Assembly (NCBI GenBank): GCA_947503145.1
Contig: CANNCP010000016.1
Span: forward strand, 1 to 40,226
Length of the DNA stretch: 40,226 bases
Origin: an uncultured Roseovarius sp.
GTDB lineage: Bacteria > Pseudomonadota > Alphaproteobacteria > Rhodobacterales > Rhodobacteraceae
Direction: 5' to 3'
Every line of letters starts with the position of its first letter. Position 1 is the first letter of the stretch. The position numbers were made by a program, and so were the translations under genes. This document shows positions 16,208 to 23,435 of this stretch, piece by piece. The notes below the pieces were generated by a model. That model was not told the DNA's origin. It worked only from the letters and a program-made list of their open reading frames with translations, and searched no databases.

Positions 16208-16819
16208 TCAGGTTCCGGCCAGCAGCTTGAAGGCGATGAGCCACATCACCAGCGCGATGAGCGTCTCCAGGACGCGCCAGGCCGCTGGCCGCTCGAACAC
16301 CGGTCTCAGCTTGGTGGCACCGTAGCCGAGAGCGAAGAAGAACACGAACGATCCCAGGATCGCGCCGATCGCAAACGACCCTTGGCTGTCGGTGAACTGC
16401 GTGGAGATGGTCCCCAAGAGAACGACCGTGTCGAGATACACATGGGGGTTCAGCCAGGTGATCGCGAGACAGGCCACCAGCGTGCGGAAGAGATCGGTCA
16501 TCGGCAGCGAGGAATCCGCGGCCAACGCCTCGTTCGAGCGCAACGCGGACAGAAGACTCTTCACGCCATACCAGATCAGAAAGGCCGCGCCACCGTAGCG
16601 CATCACCGGCTCGAGCCAGGGCAACCACTCCGAAACGCTCCGAAAGCTGGTCACGCCGACGGTGATCAGAATCGCGTCCGAGACCGCGCATGTGAGACAG
16701 ACAGCCAGAATGTGCTCGCCACGCAGCCCCTGTCGCAGCACGAAGGCGTTCTGCGCGCCGATGGCCACGATGAGGCTGAGACTCATCAACATGCCGGTGA
16801 AGAAGACTGCGATATCCAT
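16208..16819 (-). CDS. argO: LysE/ArgO-family amino acid exporter
   Basis: 203 residues from the ATG at 16819, chosen for the GGAGG 9-13 bp upstream. Six hydrophobic segments are visible; SLIVAIGAQNAFVLRQGL near the N-terminus and TWLNPHVYLDTVVLLGT near residue 120 match ArgO/LysE exporters of arginine, lysine or canavanine. It is divergent from an ArgP-type LysR regulator with a 94-bp shared upstream region, the argP-argO (lysG-lysE) arrangement. Transcription should be induced by basic amino acids or dipeptide-derived excess through that regulator. Confidence 0.92.
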   Translation of the reverse strand: MDIAVFFTGMLMSLSLIVAIGAQNAFVLRQGLRGEHILAVCLTCAVSDAILITVGVTSFRSVSEWLPWLEPVMRYGGAAFLIWYGVKSLLSALRSNEALAADSSLPMTDLFRTLVACLAITWLNPHVYLDTVVLLGTISTQFTDSQGSFAIGAILGSFVFFFALGYGATKLRPVFERPAAWRVLETLIALVMWLIAFKLLAGT

Positions 16820-16913
16820 ATGCGGGCCTCCGATCCCAAAGACTGCCCTTGGACTATTCGGTCGCAGTGGCTTAGACAAATTAAAGACGCTGATGCCAAT
16901 AAAGGAAAACTAA

Positions 16914-17819
16914 ATGGCGGTGGACTATGCAGCTCTCCGCGCCGTCGCCACGGTCGTCAGGACCGGTAGCTTCGAAAGGGCCGCCGCTTCTCTCAACGTG
17001 ACCCCGTCGGCTGTCTCGCAGCGCATCAAGCACCTTGAAGAACGCCTCGGCGCGGTGCTCATCGAGCGAGGAACACCCTGCACCGCCACGGACAAGGGCC
17101 TTGCGCTTTGCCGGCACATGGACCGCGTGGGGATGCTCGAGAAGGATCTCATGGAACATCTGCCCGAACTTTCCGGGGCGGAAGGTGCCGGACAGGTAAC
17201 CCTCAACGTGGCCACAAACGCCGACAGCCTCGGAACCTGGTTTCTCGAGGCCATCGCCTCCTTCACCAAGGCCACCGACTATCTCGTGAATGTGGCGATC
17301 GACGACGAGGACCATACCGCCGACTGGCTACGCCGCGGTCGCGTGCTTGCCGCCGTTACCTCGCTGGAACGCCCTGTGCAGGGATGTCGTGTCACGCCGC
17401 TCGGTGCGCTCCGCTACCAGGCGACGGCAAGCCCCGACTTCGTTGCCCGATACTTCCCCGACGGTCTCACGGAGGAGGCGTTCCAAAACGCGCCCGCTCT
17501 GACCTTCAACCAGAAGGACCGGCTCCAGACCGTCTGGGCGCGCGAGGTTTTCGGGCAGGACCTGTCCTTTCCCACGCACTGGCTCCCCTCCACGCAGAGC
17601 TTCCTCGAAGGCAGCCTCGCCGGCATGGGGTGGGCGCTCAATCCGGTGCAGCTCGCCAGACGCGATCTCGAGCGCGGAGATCTGGTCGAGCTGGCCCCCG
17701 GTCAGATGCTGGAGCGGCGCTTGTTCTGGCAGATCAACCGGCTGGCCGCCGATCAGCTACACGAACTGTCCCGGTCAATTCTCACGGTAGCGCGGCGCGA
17801 GCTCAGCTCGCAAGCATGA
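16914..17819 (+). CDS. argP: LysR-family regulator of the ArgP/LysG type
   Basis: 301 residues. The winged helix is at residues 4-62 (RAVATVVRTGSFERAAASLNVTPSAVSQRI split around the recognition helix), and the effector domain follows from about 90. The AVSQRIKHLEERLG segment and the short linker resemble ArgP/IciA and LysG. Such regulators bind lysine or arginine and activate a divergent exporter. The start has AAAGGA 8-13 bp upstream. It shares an intergenic region of 94 bp with the ArgO-like gene, which is its predicted target. Confidence 0.92.
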   Translation: MAVDYAALRAVATVVRTGSFERAAASLNVTPSAVSQRIKHLEERLGAVLIERGTPCTATDKGLALCRHMDRVGMLEKDLMEHLPELSGAEGAGQVTLNVATNADSLGTWFLEAIASFTKATDYLVNVAIDDEDHTADWLRRGRVLAAVTSLERPVQGCRVTPLGALRYQATASPDFVARYFPDGLTEEAFQNAPALTFNQKDRLQTVWAREVFGQDLSFPTHWLPSTQSFLEGSLAGMGWALNPVQLARRDLERGDLVELAPGQMLERRLFWQINRLAADQLHELSRSILTVARRELSSQA

Positions 17820-18432
17820 CGCTCATTAGAAACGACGGCTTCGTTCCGCTCACCGGACCTCGATAGGTCAACGGATGAATATCTTTGGTTCTGAGTGTCA
17901 GGATTCAATGCTTGAGCATGATCAAGTTGAGGAGGATGTCCGTTTGACCGCCTGCCCGCACTTTGTGTCCGCTTCCACCAAAAAACAAACATTGGTCGCC
18001 ACCACATCGAACGTCCGCTTAGCCCAAGTCCCGCACAGCGGCTTTACATGTGCCATGCAGCTAAGGTCGGGTCTGGGTTGGAATTGCTTGGCAGCTGGGT
18101 CAGGGTTGCTTTGCACAGCCATCCGACAAATTCCAGAAAATCCGTGGGTTCGAGCCGCTTTCGGATGGCATGCGACATGTAGTCCGACCCCTCGCGGGTT
18201 GATCTCGAAGACAGAATTTGGGCCAAGGAAGGGAATGGCGAGCGGGGGATGGTGCCCTGACGACTGGAGCCGGTTGTCCCGCTGATGCTTTTGCCTCCAG
18301 CCTCCCGGCCAAGATCTTGGTTGAAGACGTCCTTCCTTGGGGATGGCTCCTTTGGCGCCCCGCGTCATAGCGGGACGAGGGTGTGGTCGGTGAGAGGCCC
18401 GCGCTGAGGCGGGCCCTCGGTTTCAGTTGGGC
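17820..18432. other. 613-bp stretch without a supported gene
   Basis: Short frames on both strands show no family motifs. On the minus strand a 60-codon frame (18044-18226) has a protein-like core (RKRLEPTDFLEFVGWLC) but no ribosome site, so I do not call it. A small dyad, CTTGA-N6-TCAAG, is at 17911-17926. The stretch separates the amino-acid export cluster from the plasmid backbone and may hold an old recombination junction. Confidence 0.5.
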
Positions 18433-18906
18433 TCAGGCGGCCAGGTCCGCGCCCCCTGCCCTTTCGCCCTCTTCATCGCCGACGATTTCAAGCCGCGCGT
18501 TGCGGTATCCTTCTTTGGCGATCCAGAGCTCGGCTGCGGTGACGGACTCCGCCAGATGCAGCAGCTCGGTGTTCCCGCCGAAGTCGAGAAGCACGCGCAC
18601 CTGCCCGGGCTTCGGGTCCTCGGCCACCTCGAAGACGACGGCGCTGTCAGCGGAATGGCTGCGCATGATGGTGACGAGGATCACCCCGTCCGAAGCGAAA
18701 TTGCCCTCATGCAGCGTGAACGACGCGGGAGCCGTCCAGGTCGGATAGGACCGGGGTGGTTCCTTTTTCACAAGACGGCCGACACCGTTCGAGCGCTCCC
18801 AGGCCGCCAGCTTCTTGGTAAAGCGTGCCGGTAGCTTGGGACTGCCGTCGGTGTAGCGAATGAGCGCCCCGAGGGGTGCAGTGTCGATGATGGTTATTGC
18901 AGACAT
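18433..18906 (-). CDS. Conserved plasmid-associated hypothetical protein
   Basis: 157 residues, soluble, no signal peptide. It opens AITIIDTAPLGALIRYTDGSP and has a KKLAAWERSNGVGRLVKK block (residues 30-48). The middle is strand-rich (SFTLHEGNF, VILVTIMRSHS) and the end acidic. I recall relatives directly downstream of the large ParB-like gene on alphaproteobacterial plasmids, with no known function. Here it keeps that position, 99 bp after the C-terminal ParB-like half. A 20-bp perfect palindrome lies 14 bp upstream of the start codon. Possible roles in plasmid maintenance are inferred from neighbourhood only. Confidence 0.78.
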   Translation of the reverse strand: MSAITIIDTAPLGALIRYTDGSPKLPARFTKKLAAWERSNGVGRLVKKEPPRSYPTWTAPASFTLHEGNFASDGVILVTIMRSHSADSAVVFEVAEDPKPGQVRVLLDFGGNTELLHLAESVTAAELWIAKEGYRNARLEIVGDEEGERAGGADLAA

Positions 18907-18919
18907 GATTCCTCATTCC

Positions 18920-18939
18920 GAATGCGAATATTCGCATTC
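18920..18939. promoter_or_regulatory. 20-bp perfect palindrome upstream of the hypothetical gene
   Basis: GAATGCGAATATTCGCATTC reads identically on both strands. It lies 14-33 bp upstream of the start codon at 18906 and 67 bp after the upstream stop, so it overlaps the promoter or leader. It is unlike the rep-region parS sites. It could be an operator or a binding site of the ParB-like protein encoded just upstream. Confidence 0.55.
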
Positions 18940-19005
18940 ATCCTATTGATATTGTTGCGTTATAGGGTGATTGGGGGCGGAATCTCCGCCCCCCGCTGGA
19001 TCACG

Positions 19006-20049
19006 CTATTCCGCGGCCAGCATCGACGCGCTTTCAGCAGGCAAGTCATCCGTCAGGAATGCAGGAAGGTCAGCCTCACTGACGCTGTCGGCCACTTCGG
19101 CATCGACATCCGCCCCCTGCCCTTCGGCATGGCCCTCACCGTTCAGCGCCGCGAGATCGTTCCGGCGAAGGACCTCGGGCAACCAGCCGCTGCCCTTCAG
19201 CAAGCGCTCGGCCTCACTGGCCATCTCGCCTTTCTTCAGGTGATCGAGAAGCTGGGCAGTCCCCTCCCCTTTCGCCTCGCGCACGGCCTCGAGGATGCGG
19301 GCCTTGGGCACGCGGTTGAGATAGGTGTCGACCGTCGGCTCCCAGCCGGCCTCGACCATATCGAGACCTGTGGCGCGCGCCACGAGATCGGAATGCGCCA
19401 GCAGAGCCAGCCGACTGCCCTGGTCGAGGACCGTCAGATAGTCCCAGAGTGCCGCATTATCGCCAAGCGGCAGATCGGCTTCCCATTCCGCATGACGCTC
19501 GTCGACCAGCTTGGCCACCACGCTGTCCTTCAGATCGGGCGCTTGCGCTGACATATAGACCTGACGCACGGATGCCTCGAGACAGCTTCCCGAAGCAGAG
19601 GAGGTGCGGAAGGTGTCGGTAACAAGCTTCAGCAGCAGCAGCGTCAACGCCACGTCGGGCGAGCGCCCGATCGCTTCACGCAGCGCCAGCGTCCGGTGGG
19701 CCGTCAACTCCATGACCAACCGCTCGGGCAGCGGCTTCAGCGCTCCTTCATCCTCATCCTCCGGCAGGTCGCCACCAATCGGCTGGCCTCCCGACATGAT
19801 GACGGTTCCGCCATGAGCGGCACTGCCATCGCCATCGGTGAGATCACGATCAGCCGCCTGCCCCACCACCGTAGGATCAGTACCATCCTGGACCGCGGTC
19901 TCGTCAACGGGTTCATCCTCTGGGCGCACATACCCGCGATAGACTGCCAGAGCGCCGTAGCGGTCGAGCGTGACGAACGCCCCTGCCCGTCCGATTTCCA
20001 AGGGATCGAAGATCAATGGCCGGGTCTCGATCTTTTCCATCAATATCAC
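19006..20049 (-). CDS. ParB-like plasmid protein, C-terminal half (split gene)
   Basis: 347 residues from a GTG at 20049 (alternative ATG at 20040). From ETRPLIFDPLEIGRAGAFV onward it matches, from memory, the second half of the large (about 700-residue) ParB-like proteins on alphaproteobacterial plasmids, including the VYRGYVRPEDEP block and a helical C-terminus. The N-terminal half is encoded by the next gene upstream. Between the halves lies an IS21-type end, and the usual acidic linker is missing. A GGAGG site lies 13-17 bp before the GTG. The first five or six residues (MILMEK) do not look ParB-derived and may come from an istA start. The function of the family is uncertain (plasmid-borne ParB/Srx nuclease-like). 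Confidence 0.78.
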   Translation of the reverse strand: MILMEKIETRPLIFDPLEIGRAGAFVTLDRYGALAVYRGYVRPEDEPVDETAVQDGTDPTVVGQAADRDLTDGDGSAAHGGTVIMSGGQPIGGDLPEDEDEGALKPLPERLVMELTAHRTLALREAIGRSPDVALTLLLLKLVTDTFRTSSASGSCLEASVRQVYMSAQAPDLKDSVVAKLVDERHAEWEADLPLGDNAALWDYLTVLDQGSRLALLAHSDLVARATGLDMVEAGWEPTVDTYLNRVPKARILEAVREAKGEGTAQLLDHLKKGEMASEAERLLKGSGWLPEVLRRNDLAALNGEGHAEGQGADVDAEVADSVSEADLPAFLTDDLPAESASMLAAE

Positions 20050-20156
20050 CTGCTCATTCCTCCGCGCTATTCGGCGCGGATGCTAACGTGGCAGGTGGGT
20101 CAATTTTACTCGCTCATAACCCACCCAAGTGGGTCAATTTTGCACGCCGATTCACA
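20050..20156 (-). mobile_element. Remnant IS21-type end inside the ParB-like gene
   Basis: Reading inward on the minus strand from 20156 the sequence begins TGTGAATCGGCGTGCAAAAT and contains two related repeats: on the plus strand GGGTCAATTTTGCACGCCGA at 20131-20150 and GGGTCAATTTTACTCGCTC at 20097-20115. This is the same arrangement as the window edges (GGGTCAGTTTTGAATGCTC...). No transposase genes remain. The outer boundary is clear; the inner one is a deletion junction near 20045. It ends the upstream ParB-like frame at 20114 and supplies the leader of the downstream half. Confidence 0.6.
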
Positions 20157-21178
20157 GACCGCAGCCCGTGGCTGTAGCCGTAGGGCAGGTCAAGCGCGAC
20201 CTCGATCCACTTCCAGCCCTCAACCGCAACCGTCTCAGCCTCGGCCTGGAGTTTTTCCGCCACCAGCCGATCGAGCAGGGCAGGGTCCTCGAGCCAGCCA
20301 CCGTCATCGCCCTGAAAGAGGTCATGTAACATCGTGCCGCCCGCCGCTTCATAGGCCTCAACACCCGCGAAGACCGCGCGCCGATCGGACGCCCGGACCG
20401 AGGTCTCTGTCAGCATGCGCCGGATCTGGAATGGCTCCTTGTTCCAGGATGAATGGATCACATCCCAGACCTGAACCTGACGCGCATGTTCGGGGTTCAC
20501 GGCGAAGGCCATGAGCTGTTCCAGCGTCATGCCATCCTCGGCATAGACCTCAAGTAGGGCAGGGGCGACGGAAGCGAGTTTCAGGCGCTGCTTCACGATC
20601 TGCGGCGTCACGAAGAAGGCGGCAGCAATCTCTGCGTCGCTCTGACCCTTGTCCCGCAGCGCCACAAACGCGCGAAATTGGTCGAGCGGGTGCAGGGCGA
20701 CCCGTTGCATGTTCTCGGCCAAGGAATCGTCCTCGGCCAGGATGTCGGACGCAGCATCGCGCACGATGCAGGGAATGGGCGTGGTCTTTGCCAACCGCTT
20801 TTGCTTTACCAGCAAGAACAAAGCTTGGAACCGACGGCTACCGGCCGGGATCTCGAACTTGCCGGTCTCGGTCCCATCGGCAGCCAACACCGGCCGCACG
20901 CTCAGGCTCTGTAAGAGACCGCGGCGGGCGATGTCTTCGGCCAGTTCCTCGACGGACACGCCAGCCTTGATGCGCCGCACGTTGGACTGGCTCAGCACCA
21001 GCTTGTCAAAGGAGATATCCCGCGAAGGGGACAGAGTGATTTTCTGGACAGCTTTCGTTATAAGATCTTCTCCACGACGGGCGCCGGAACCCACTCTCCC
21101 GATCTCACTTCCCGTCACCCTCAAACCAACACTCCTTTCTCTCTCACGGTGGTTCTTGACCGCGGTCAAGAAATTCAT
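20114..21178 (-). CDS. ParB-like plasmid protein, N-terminal half (split gene)
   Basis: Up to 354 residues. The ParB/Srx-type domain runs from SRDISFDKLVLSQSNVRRI (about 52-70) through the RRFQALFLL box and ENMQRVALHPLDQF to a helix-turn-helix region (AAAFFVTPQIVKQRLKLA). Native sequence ends at LPYGYSHGLR; the last 15 residues come from an IS21-type end. The start is uncertain. The ATG at 21178 overlaps the repC stop as ATGA but its first codons are a parS-like palindrome. Family resemblance begins at codon 40 (21061-21059), which is ATA where relatives have ATG, behind a GGAGAAG site. It is a partition or nuclease-like plasmid protein, probably inactive as half. Confidence 0.75.
   Translation of the reverse strand: MNFLTAVKNHRERERSVGLRVTGSEIGRVGSGARRGEDLITKAVQKITLSPSRDISFDKLVLSQSNVRRIKAGVSVEELAEDIARRGLLQSLSVRPVLAADGTETGKFEIPAGSRRFQALFLLVKQKRLAKTTPIPCIVRDAASDILAEDDSLAENMQRVALHPLDQFRAFVALRDKGQSDAEIAAAFFVTPQIVKQRLKLASVAPALLEVYAEDGMTLEQLMAFAVNPEHARQVQVWDVIHSSWNKEPFQIRRMLTETSVRASDRRAVFAGVEAYEAAGGTMLHDLFQGDDGGWLEDPALLDRLVAEKLQAEAETVAVEGWKWIEVALDLPYGYSHGLRSVNRRAKLTHLGGL
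21153..21172. other. parS: parS-like palindrome 1 (repC 3' end)
   Basis: A 20-bp perfect palindrome, TTCTTGACCGCGGTCAAGAA, lies 3 bp beyond the repC stop codon. Its 16-bp core CTTGACCGCGGTCAAG recurs at 22485-22500 and 22526-22541. In repABC plasmids RepB binds short GC-centred palindromes near the rep genes as centromeres; this is the expected kind of site. Confidence 0.75.
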
Positions 21179-22308
21179 GTGGGAGCAAGTTGTGTGCGTA
21201 GGATCCTTTCGAAATAGGCGTCAGGATGTTTGATCGTGTCTGCTCTTGCTATCAGGTAGTCGAAGACGAGAAGCAGGTTTCCCGCGCCAGCTTTCTGGAT
21301 GCCATGCCGCAGTTTGTGTTGGCTTATTCTAAGCAATCGACCGAGGTCGTATAGAATGCGGGTGAGGGCTTCTCCTGTACGCGGCGGTTCTGGGAAAAAT
21401 CCTGCAACATGGGTGAAATCCTCCCATGCCATGCGTGCTGGGTCTCGGTTCATCGTCGGTTTGGTTTTTGCGGTTTGTTCACCGCGATTGACCGTAGAGG
21501 GAGCAATCTTTTTAATATCTTTTTTTATAGACTCTGTGTGCCGGACATTTTGTCCGTTTGTGGCGGGCAGATCGTTGGATTCTGGTGCATAAGGTTGGTG
21601 TTCGATAGCTTGTAAATTATCTTCGGAACCAGCCTTTGCTGCGGCATGGTGTTCACCGTAGCTTGCGTGGGTATCGGCCCCGAGGGCTCTAAGTTCCGAG
21701 ATAACGCTCAGGACTGCATCAACGGTTAGTGTTGCTCGACGCAGGACATTTCTGATCATGTTGAGGGTAGAGAGCTTTGTTTCATCGAAGCGTGTCTGTT
21801 GGAGTAGCGAAGCACGTAGGGCCAACGCCTCAGCCTTCAGTGAGCGCAAGCGTTCGCGTTCTTCGGTGAGTTGCAAGGCTTGTGTCGCGAGCGAGCCGTA
21901 CCTCTGTATCAAGGGTTTCAGGTCGATACCGAAGGCATCTCTGATAACGCCTCCATACCTCAGCGGAAAGCGTTTGCCATTTGCTGAGTTCTTGCGTTCG
22001 ATCAGTTCAGCAGCTGAGAGGCGTCCCAGGCTGCGTCGAAGTGTTCTCTCATCGAGTCCATTGGCGCGCTCTGACAGAGAAGCGTTCGATGGGAACACGA
22101 CAGTGAGCGTAAGTCGCTGGCTGTCCTGAATCTCACGTTCTTTGCGGGGTAGGAAGCTAATGAGCGCGGTCAGAACGGCGAGGTCATTGGTTGTGAGACC
22201 GAGCTCCTTCCTCAGTACGCGAACCGGGCCCAGAAGCTCGTAGGGGTTAGGGCAGGGCAAAGATGTCCGTTCCGCCAGGGCGGTTGTTGTTTCAGTTGCA
22301 TGTCTCAT
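21175..22308 (-). CDS. repC: Plasmid replication initiator RepC
   Basis: 377 residues from the ATG at 22308; a TTG at 22380 would add 24 residues but overlaps the counter-transcribed RNA. The N-terminal winged-helix region contains LPCPNPYELLGPVRVLRKE, then LAVLTALISFLP and ANGLDERTLRRSLGRLSAA, typical of alphaproteobacterial RepC. A charged, variable linker (about 230-310) precedes the C-terminal helical part (ILYDLGRLLRISQHKL). RepC initiates replication at an origin usually inside its own gene; an AT-rich patch is present near 21505-21535. Expression is probably limited by the antisense RNA in its leader. It is the third gene of repABC. Confidence 0.93.
   Translation of the reverse strand: MRHATETTTALAERTSLPCPNPYELLGPVRVLRKELGLTTNDLAVLTALISFLPRKEREIQDSQRLTLTVVFPSNASLSERANGLDERTLRRSLGRLSAAELIERKNSANGKRFPLRYGGVIRDAFGIDLKPLIQRYGSLATQALQLTEERERLRSLKAEALALRASLLQQTRFDETKLSTLNMIRNVLRRATLTVDAVLSVISELRALGADTHASYGEHHAAAKAGSEDNLQAIEHQPYAPESNDLPATNGQNVRHTESIKKDIKKIAPSTVNRGEQTAKTKPTMNRDPARMAWEDFTHVAGFFPEPPRTGEALTRILYDLGRLLRISQHKLRHGIQKAGAGNLLLVFDYLIARADTIKHPDAYFERILRTQLAPT
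21505..21535. other. oriV: AT-rich patch inside repC, candidate origin
   Basis: About 31 bp of almost pure A/T (ATCTTTTTAATATCTTTTTT and flanks) interrupt GC-rich coding sequence in the variable linker of repC. In studied repABC plasmids the origin lies within repC in an AT-rich segment, so this is the best candidate here. No iterons were seen. Confidence 0.4.
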
Positions 22309-22351
22309 AGTGTTTCGGAAGAAAAAGCTTCCCCGTTCACCGCGAGCGGTG

Positions 22352-22441
22352 TTGAAATCGATTCGTTTTGGGGGTATCAATCAGGTGTCGAGACTGATTG
22401 AGGCCCTTCGGAAGCATCGCTTTCGGGGGGTCTTTCTTTTT
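22352..22441 (+). ncRNA. incA: Counter-transcribed RNA of repABC (incA-type antisense RNA) with promoter
   Basis: On the strand opposite to repABC, between repB and repC, a promoter is visible: TTGAAA at 22352-22357, a 17-bp spacer and TATCAA at 22375-22380. Transcription from about 22387 would give an RNA of about 55 nt ending in a strong terminator: a 12-bp stem (22404-22415 with 22419-22430, three wobble pairs, ATC loop) followed by TCTTTCTTTTT. Size, place and orientation match the ctRNA that represses repC in repABC plasmids by pairing with its leader. A second dyad, TCAATCAG-N9-CTGATTGA at 22378-22402, overlaps the RNA start. Confidence 0.8.
22404..22441 (+). terminator. Rho-independent terminator of the ctRNA
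   Basis: A 12-bp stem with a 3-nt ATC loop (22404-22430) is followed by a T-rich tract at 22431-22441. It is the strongest terminator seen in the window and is oriented against repABC transcription. Confidence 0.8.
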
Positions 22442-22481
22442 CTAGCCGGTCCTCCTTTCGTTCTCTGCTCGTTTCTTTTGA

Positions 22482-22503
22482 TGTCTTGACCGCGGTCAAG
22501 ACA
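22482..22503. other. parS: parS-like palindrome 2 (repB-repC intergenic)
   Basis: The core CTTGACCGCGGTCAAG at 22485-22500 is extended by three more symmetric bases on each side, giving a 22-bp perfect palindrome. It lies just after the repB stop, 25 bp from copy 3. Confidence 0.78.
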
Positions 22504-22511
22504 CGGGGTTG

Positions 22512-23435
22512 TCACTCTGGCCCGTCTTGACCGCGGTCAAGAAGCTCCATGACCAGCTTCCGGACTGCCTCCTCAACACGAGGGACAAGATCAGCGTCCA
22601 CATCGATGGTGATGCGGTTGCCCTTTCGGCCGATCTTCACGCGCTCACTCGGATGTGTCTTCTGCGTCGATGGTTTGGTGGCTGTCAGCAAGGCAACCGC
22701 CGCTTCGAGACGGTCGGGGCCCGGTATGTTGCGAGGGATTTCGTCGGCAACTTCTCGGGCTCTCGCGACGTCCTTCTCGCACAGCCTGAAAAGCTTTTCC
22801 CAAACCCGTCGGCCAACGCCGTGTGCAGGTCCGATAGCCTGGATCAGTTCCATCGGGATGCCCGTAGCGATACGGTTCATCCGCGAGACGAGCGATTCAT
22901 CGATCTGAAGTGCCCGATACGCGATCGTTTGAGCGTTCTTGCGCGTTTCGTCGGTTTTCCCAAGTTCTCGAATGATCCCGGCGACAAACAGAGCCCTTTC
23001 GATGAACGATGGGTCTTGACGCGCATTATTCTCCACGCCTTGGGCAATGAGAGCTTCCTCGTCGGTCATCTCCATGACCGTCGCGCGCACTTTCTGACCA
23101 AGTTGGCGACAAGCGAGAAGCCGGCGGCGTCCATAGACGATCTCAAGCGCACCGTCCTCGGTTCGGCGAACCAGCACTGGAACCTTTTGACCGTGCTCGC
23201 GGATCGACGAGACAAGCTCATCCAGACCATCGCTTGGATCGATGCGGTCCATGACCGCGGACATCCGTATGGCGGTCGGGTCGATCAGCCGCGTGGCGTG
23301 TTTATCCTCTTCGAGCACAGATGCTTGAGCGCGAGCTACAGTCGGGCTCGTCCGTTTCACATCCAGATCCTCGTCCGAAGGCGGCGTTTTGCCCATCGCG
23401 TTCTTGAGTGAGTCCCCGAAGACTTTACGCGCCAT
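22512..23435 (-). CDS. repB: Plasmid partition protein RepB (ParB family)
   Basis: 307 residues. The N-terminus (KVFGDSLKNAMGK) is the RepA-contacting type. The ParB box is visible as LVSSIREHGQKVPVLVRR, YGRRRLLACRQLGQKVRA and VENNARQDPSFIERA (about residues 73-150), then a helix-turn-helix (LQIDESLVSRMNRIA). The C-terminal dimerisation part ends ELLDRGQDGPE. RepB binds parS and, with RepA, segregates the plasmid. It overlaps repA by 11 bp. Its codons for LLDRGQ form palindrome copy 3, so a centromere site is embedded in the gene. Confidence 0.95.
   Translation of the reverse strand: MARKVFGDSLKNAMGKTPPSDEDLDVKRTSPTVARAQASVLEEDKHATRLIDPTAIRMSAVMDRIDPSDGLDELVSSIREHGQKVPVLVRRTEDGALEIVYGRRRLLACRQLGQKVRATVMEMTDEEALIAQGVENNARQDPSFIERALFVAGIIRELGKTDETRKNAQTIAYRALQIDESLVSRMNRIATGIPMELIQAIGPAHGVGRRVWEKLFRLCEKDVARAREVADEIPRNIPGPDRLEAAVALLTATKPSTQKTHPSERVKIGRKGNRITIDVDADLVPRVEEAVRKLVMELLDRGQDGPE
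22525..22542. other. parS: parS-like palindrome 3 (inside repB 3' end)
   Basis: TCTTGACCGCGGTCAAGA is an 18-bp perfect palindrome within the last codons of repB. Its core is identical to copies 1 and 2, although coding constraint would not by itself preserve the symmetry. Confidence 0.78.

Noticed and set aside
16160..16969. 269-codon open frame on the plus strand
   Set aside because: It is opposite the ArgO-like exporter and rich in His, Gln and Arg as expected for an antisense frame.
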